31,432 nt of DNA, taken from positions 1-31,432 of the forward strand of contig JBKOWM010000163.1 of NCBI GenBank assembly GCA_046724395.1, written 5' to 3'. Shown piece by piece: positions 31,347-31,432 of this stretch; positions within the stretch are counted from its first letter, which is position 1; each line of letters opens with the position of its first letter. The notes below the pieces were generated by a model that had not been told where the DNA came from, did no database searches, and was given only the letters and a program-made list of their open reading frames with translations. The position numbers were made by a program, and so were the translations under genes. The stretch is from DATAEU01 sp046724395 (GTDB taxonomy: Bacteria > Actinomycetota > UBA4738 > HRBIN12).

Positions 31347-31432
31347 CTAAGCCTCCGGGTCGAGTTCGAACCAGACGCTCGTGGAGTTCGCGGGCCGCTC
31401 GACGCCCAGGCCGTCGCGACGCGATCCAAAAG
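31347..31432 (-). CDS. C-terminus of a probable RsbW-like anti-sigma ATPase, partial
   Basis: The minus strand has an open frame from the window edge to TAG at 31347-31349 that encodes SRRDGLGVE, then TSVWFELDPEA at the very end. 'WGVE...TxVWFEL' is the typical last strand of the HATPase_c_2 domain in anti-sigma/serine-kinase proteins of actinobacteria. Only 27 residues are visible, so the call depends on this tail alone. It would fit the STAS and ANTAR remnants nearby. Confidence 0.55.
   Translation of the reverse strand, partial: FGSRRDGLGVERPANSTSVWFELDPEA

Overview
This is a GC-rich, densely packed chromosomal segment, almost all on the + strand. Gene content and order (holA, rpsT, lepA, hemW, hrcA-dnaJ, phoH-ybeY, CNNM/CBS protein, cdd, era, recO-uppS, glyS, ppdK, dgt-dnaG-rpoD) fit a high-GC Gram-positive bacterium, most likely Actinomycetota. 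Support comes from the single-chain GlyRS, deoC followed by two aldehyde dehydrogenase genes, many GTG/TTG starts, -10-only promoters of the form TANNNT with leaderless starts, and ANTAR/STAS/RsbW-type regulatory remnants. A deep soil or aquatic class such as Thermoleophilia is possible, but the sequence alone does not fix the class.

Layout. Positions 1-4180 hold the 3' part of holA, a convergent rpsT, then lepA and hemW, whose ends overlap by 4 nt. A near-perfect CIRCE operator precedes hrcA-dnaJ (4391-6577). A promoter followed at once by a strong hairpin leads into a tightly overlapped run phoH-ybeY-CNNM/CBS-cdd-era (6603-10705). deoC plus a full-length and a catalytically truncated aldehyde dehydrogenase (10739-14121) have their own promoter and sit between era and recO-uppS (14179-15672). 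glyS is followed by an overlapped small membrane protein, an HExxH lipoprotein and a SAM methyltransferase (15720-19367). ppdK stands alone (19447-22179). A cell-envelope group comes next (22288-24542): M15 peptidase, anchored SPOR-like protein, lipoprotein and YdcF/SanA-like protein. Then come the replication/transcription genes dgt, dnaG and rpoD (24573-28797), a small convergent membrane protein and tRNA-Asn.

Right of tRNA-Asn the character changes. Positions 29169-30310 hold no intact gene. They hold recognisable broken pieces of regulatory genes: an ANTAR response regulator on the - strand with three frameshifts and a nonsense codon, a frameshifted STAS-type fragment on the + strand, and the 5' part of a small Cys-containing actinobacterial protein. 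These are joined abruptly. An intact quinone oxidoreductase-like gene follows (30311-31264), and the window ends in the C-terminus of an apparent anti-sigma ATPase on the - strand.

How the genes work together. Most of the window is core informational machinery: replication (HolA, DnaG), translation (S20, EF4, Era, YbeY, GlyRS, tRNA-Asn), transcription (primary sigma), DNA repair (RecO), heat-shock control (HrcA/DnaJ) and wall lipid synthesis (UppS). Nucleoside salvage (Cdd, DeoC, Dgt) and C3 metabolism (PPDK, ALDH) are interleaved. I see no defence system, CRISPR array, transposase or prophage. The least ordinary parts are the decayed regulatory island, the split ALDH16-like pair, the repeated leaderless promoter pattern and the uncharacterised envelope cluster.
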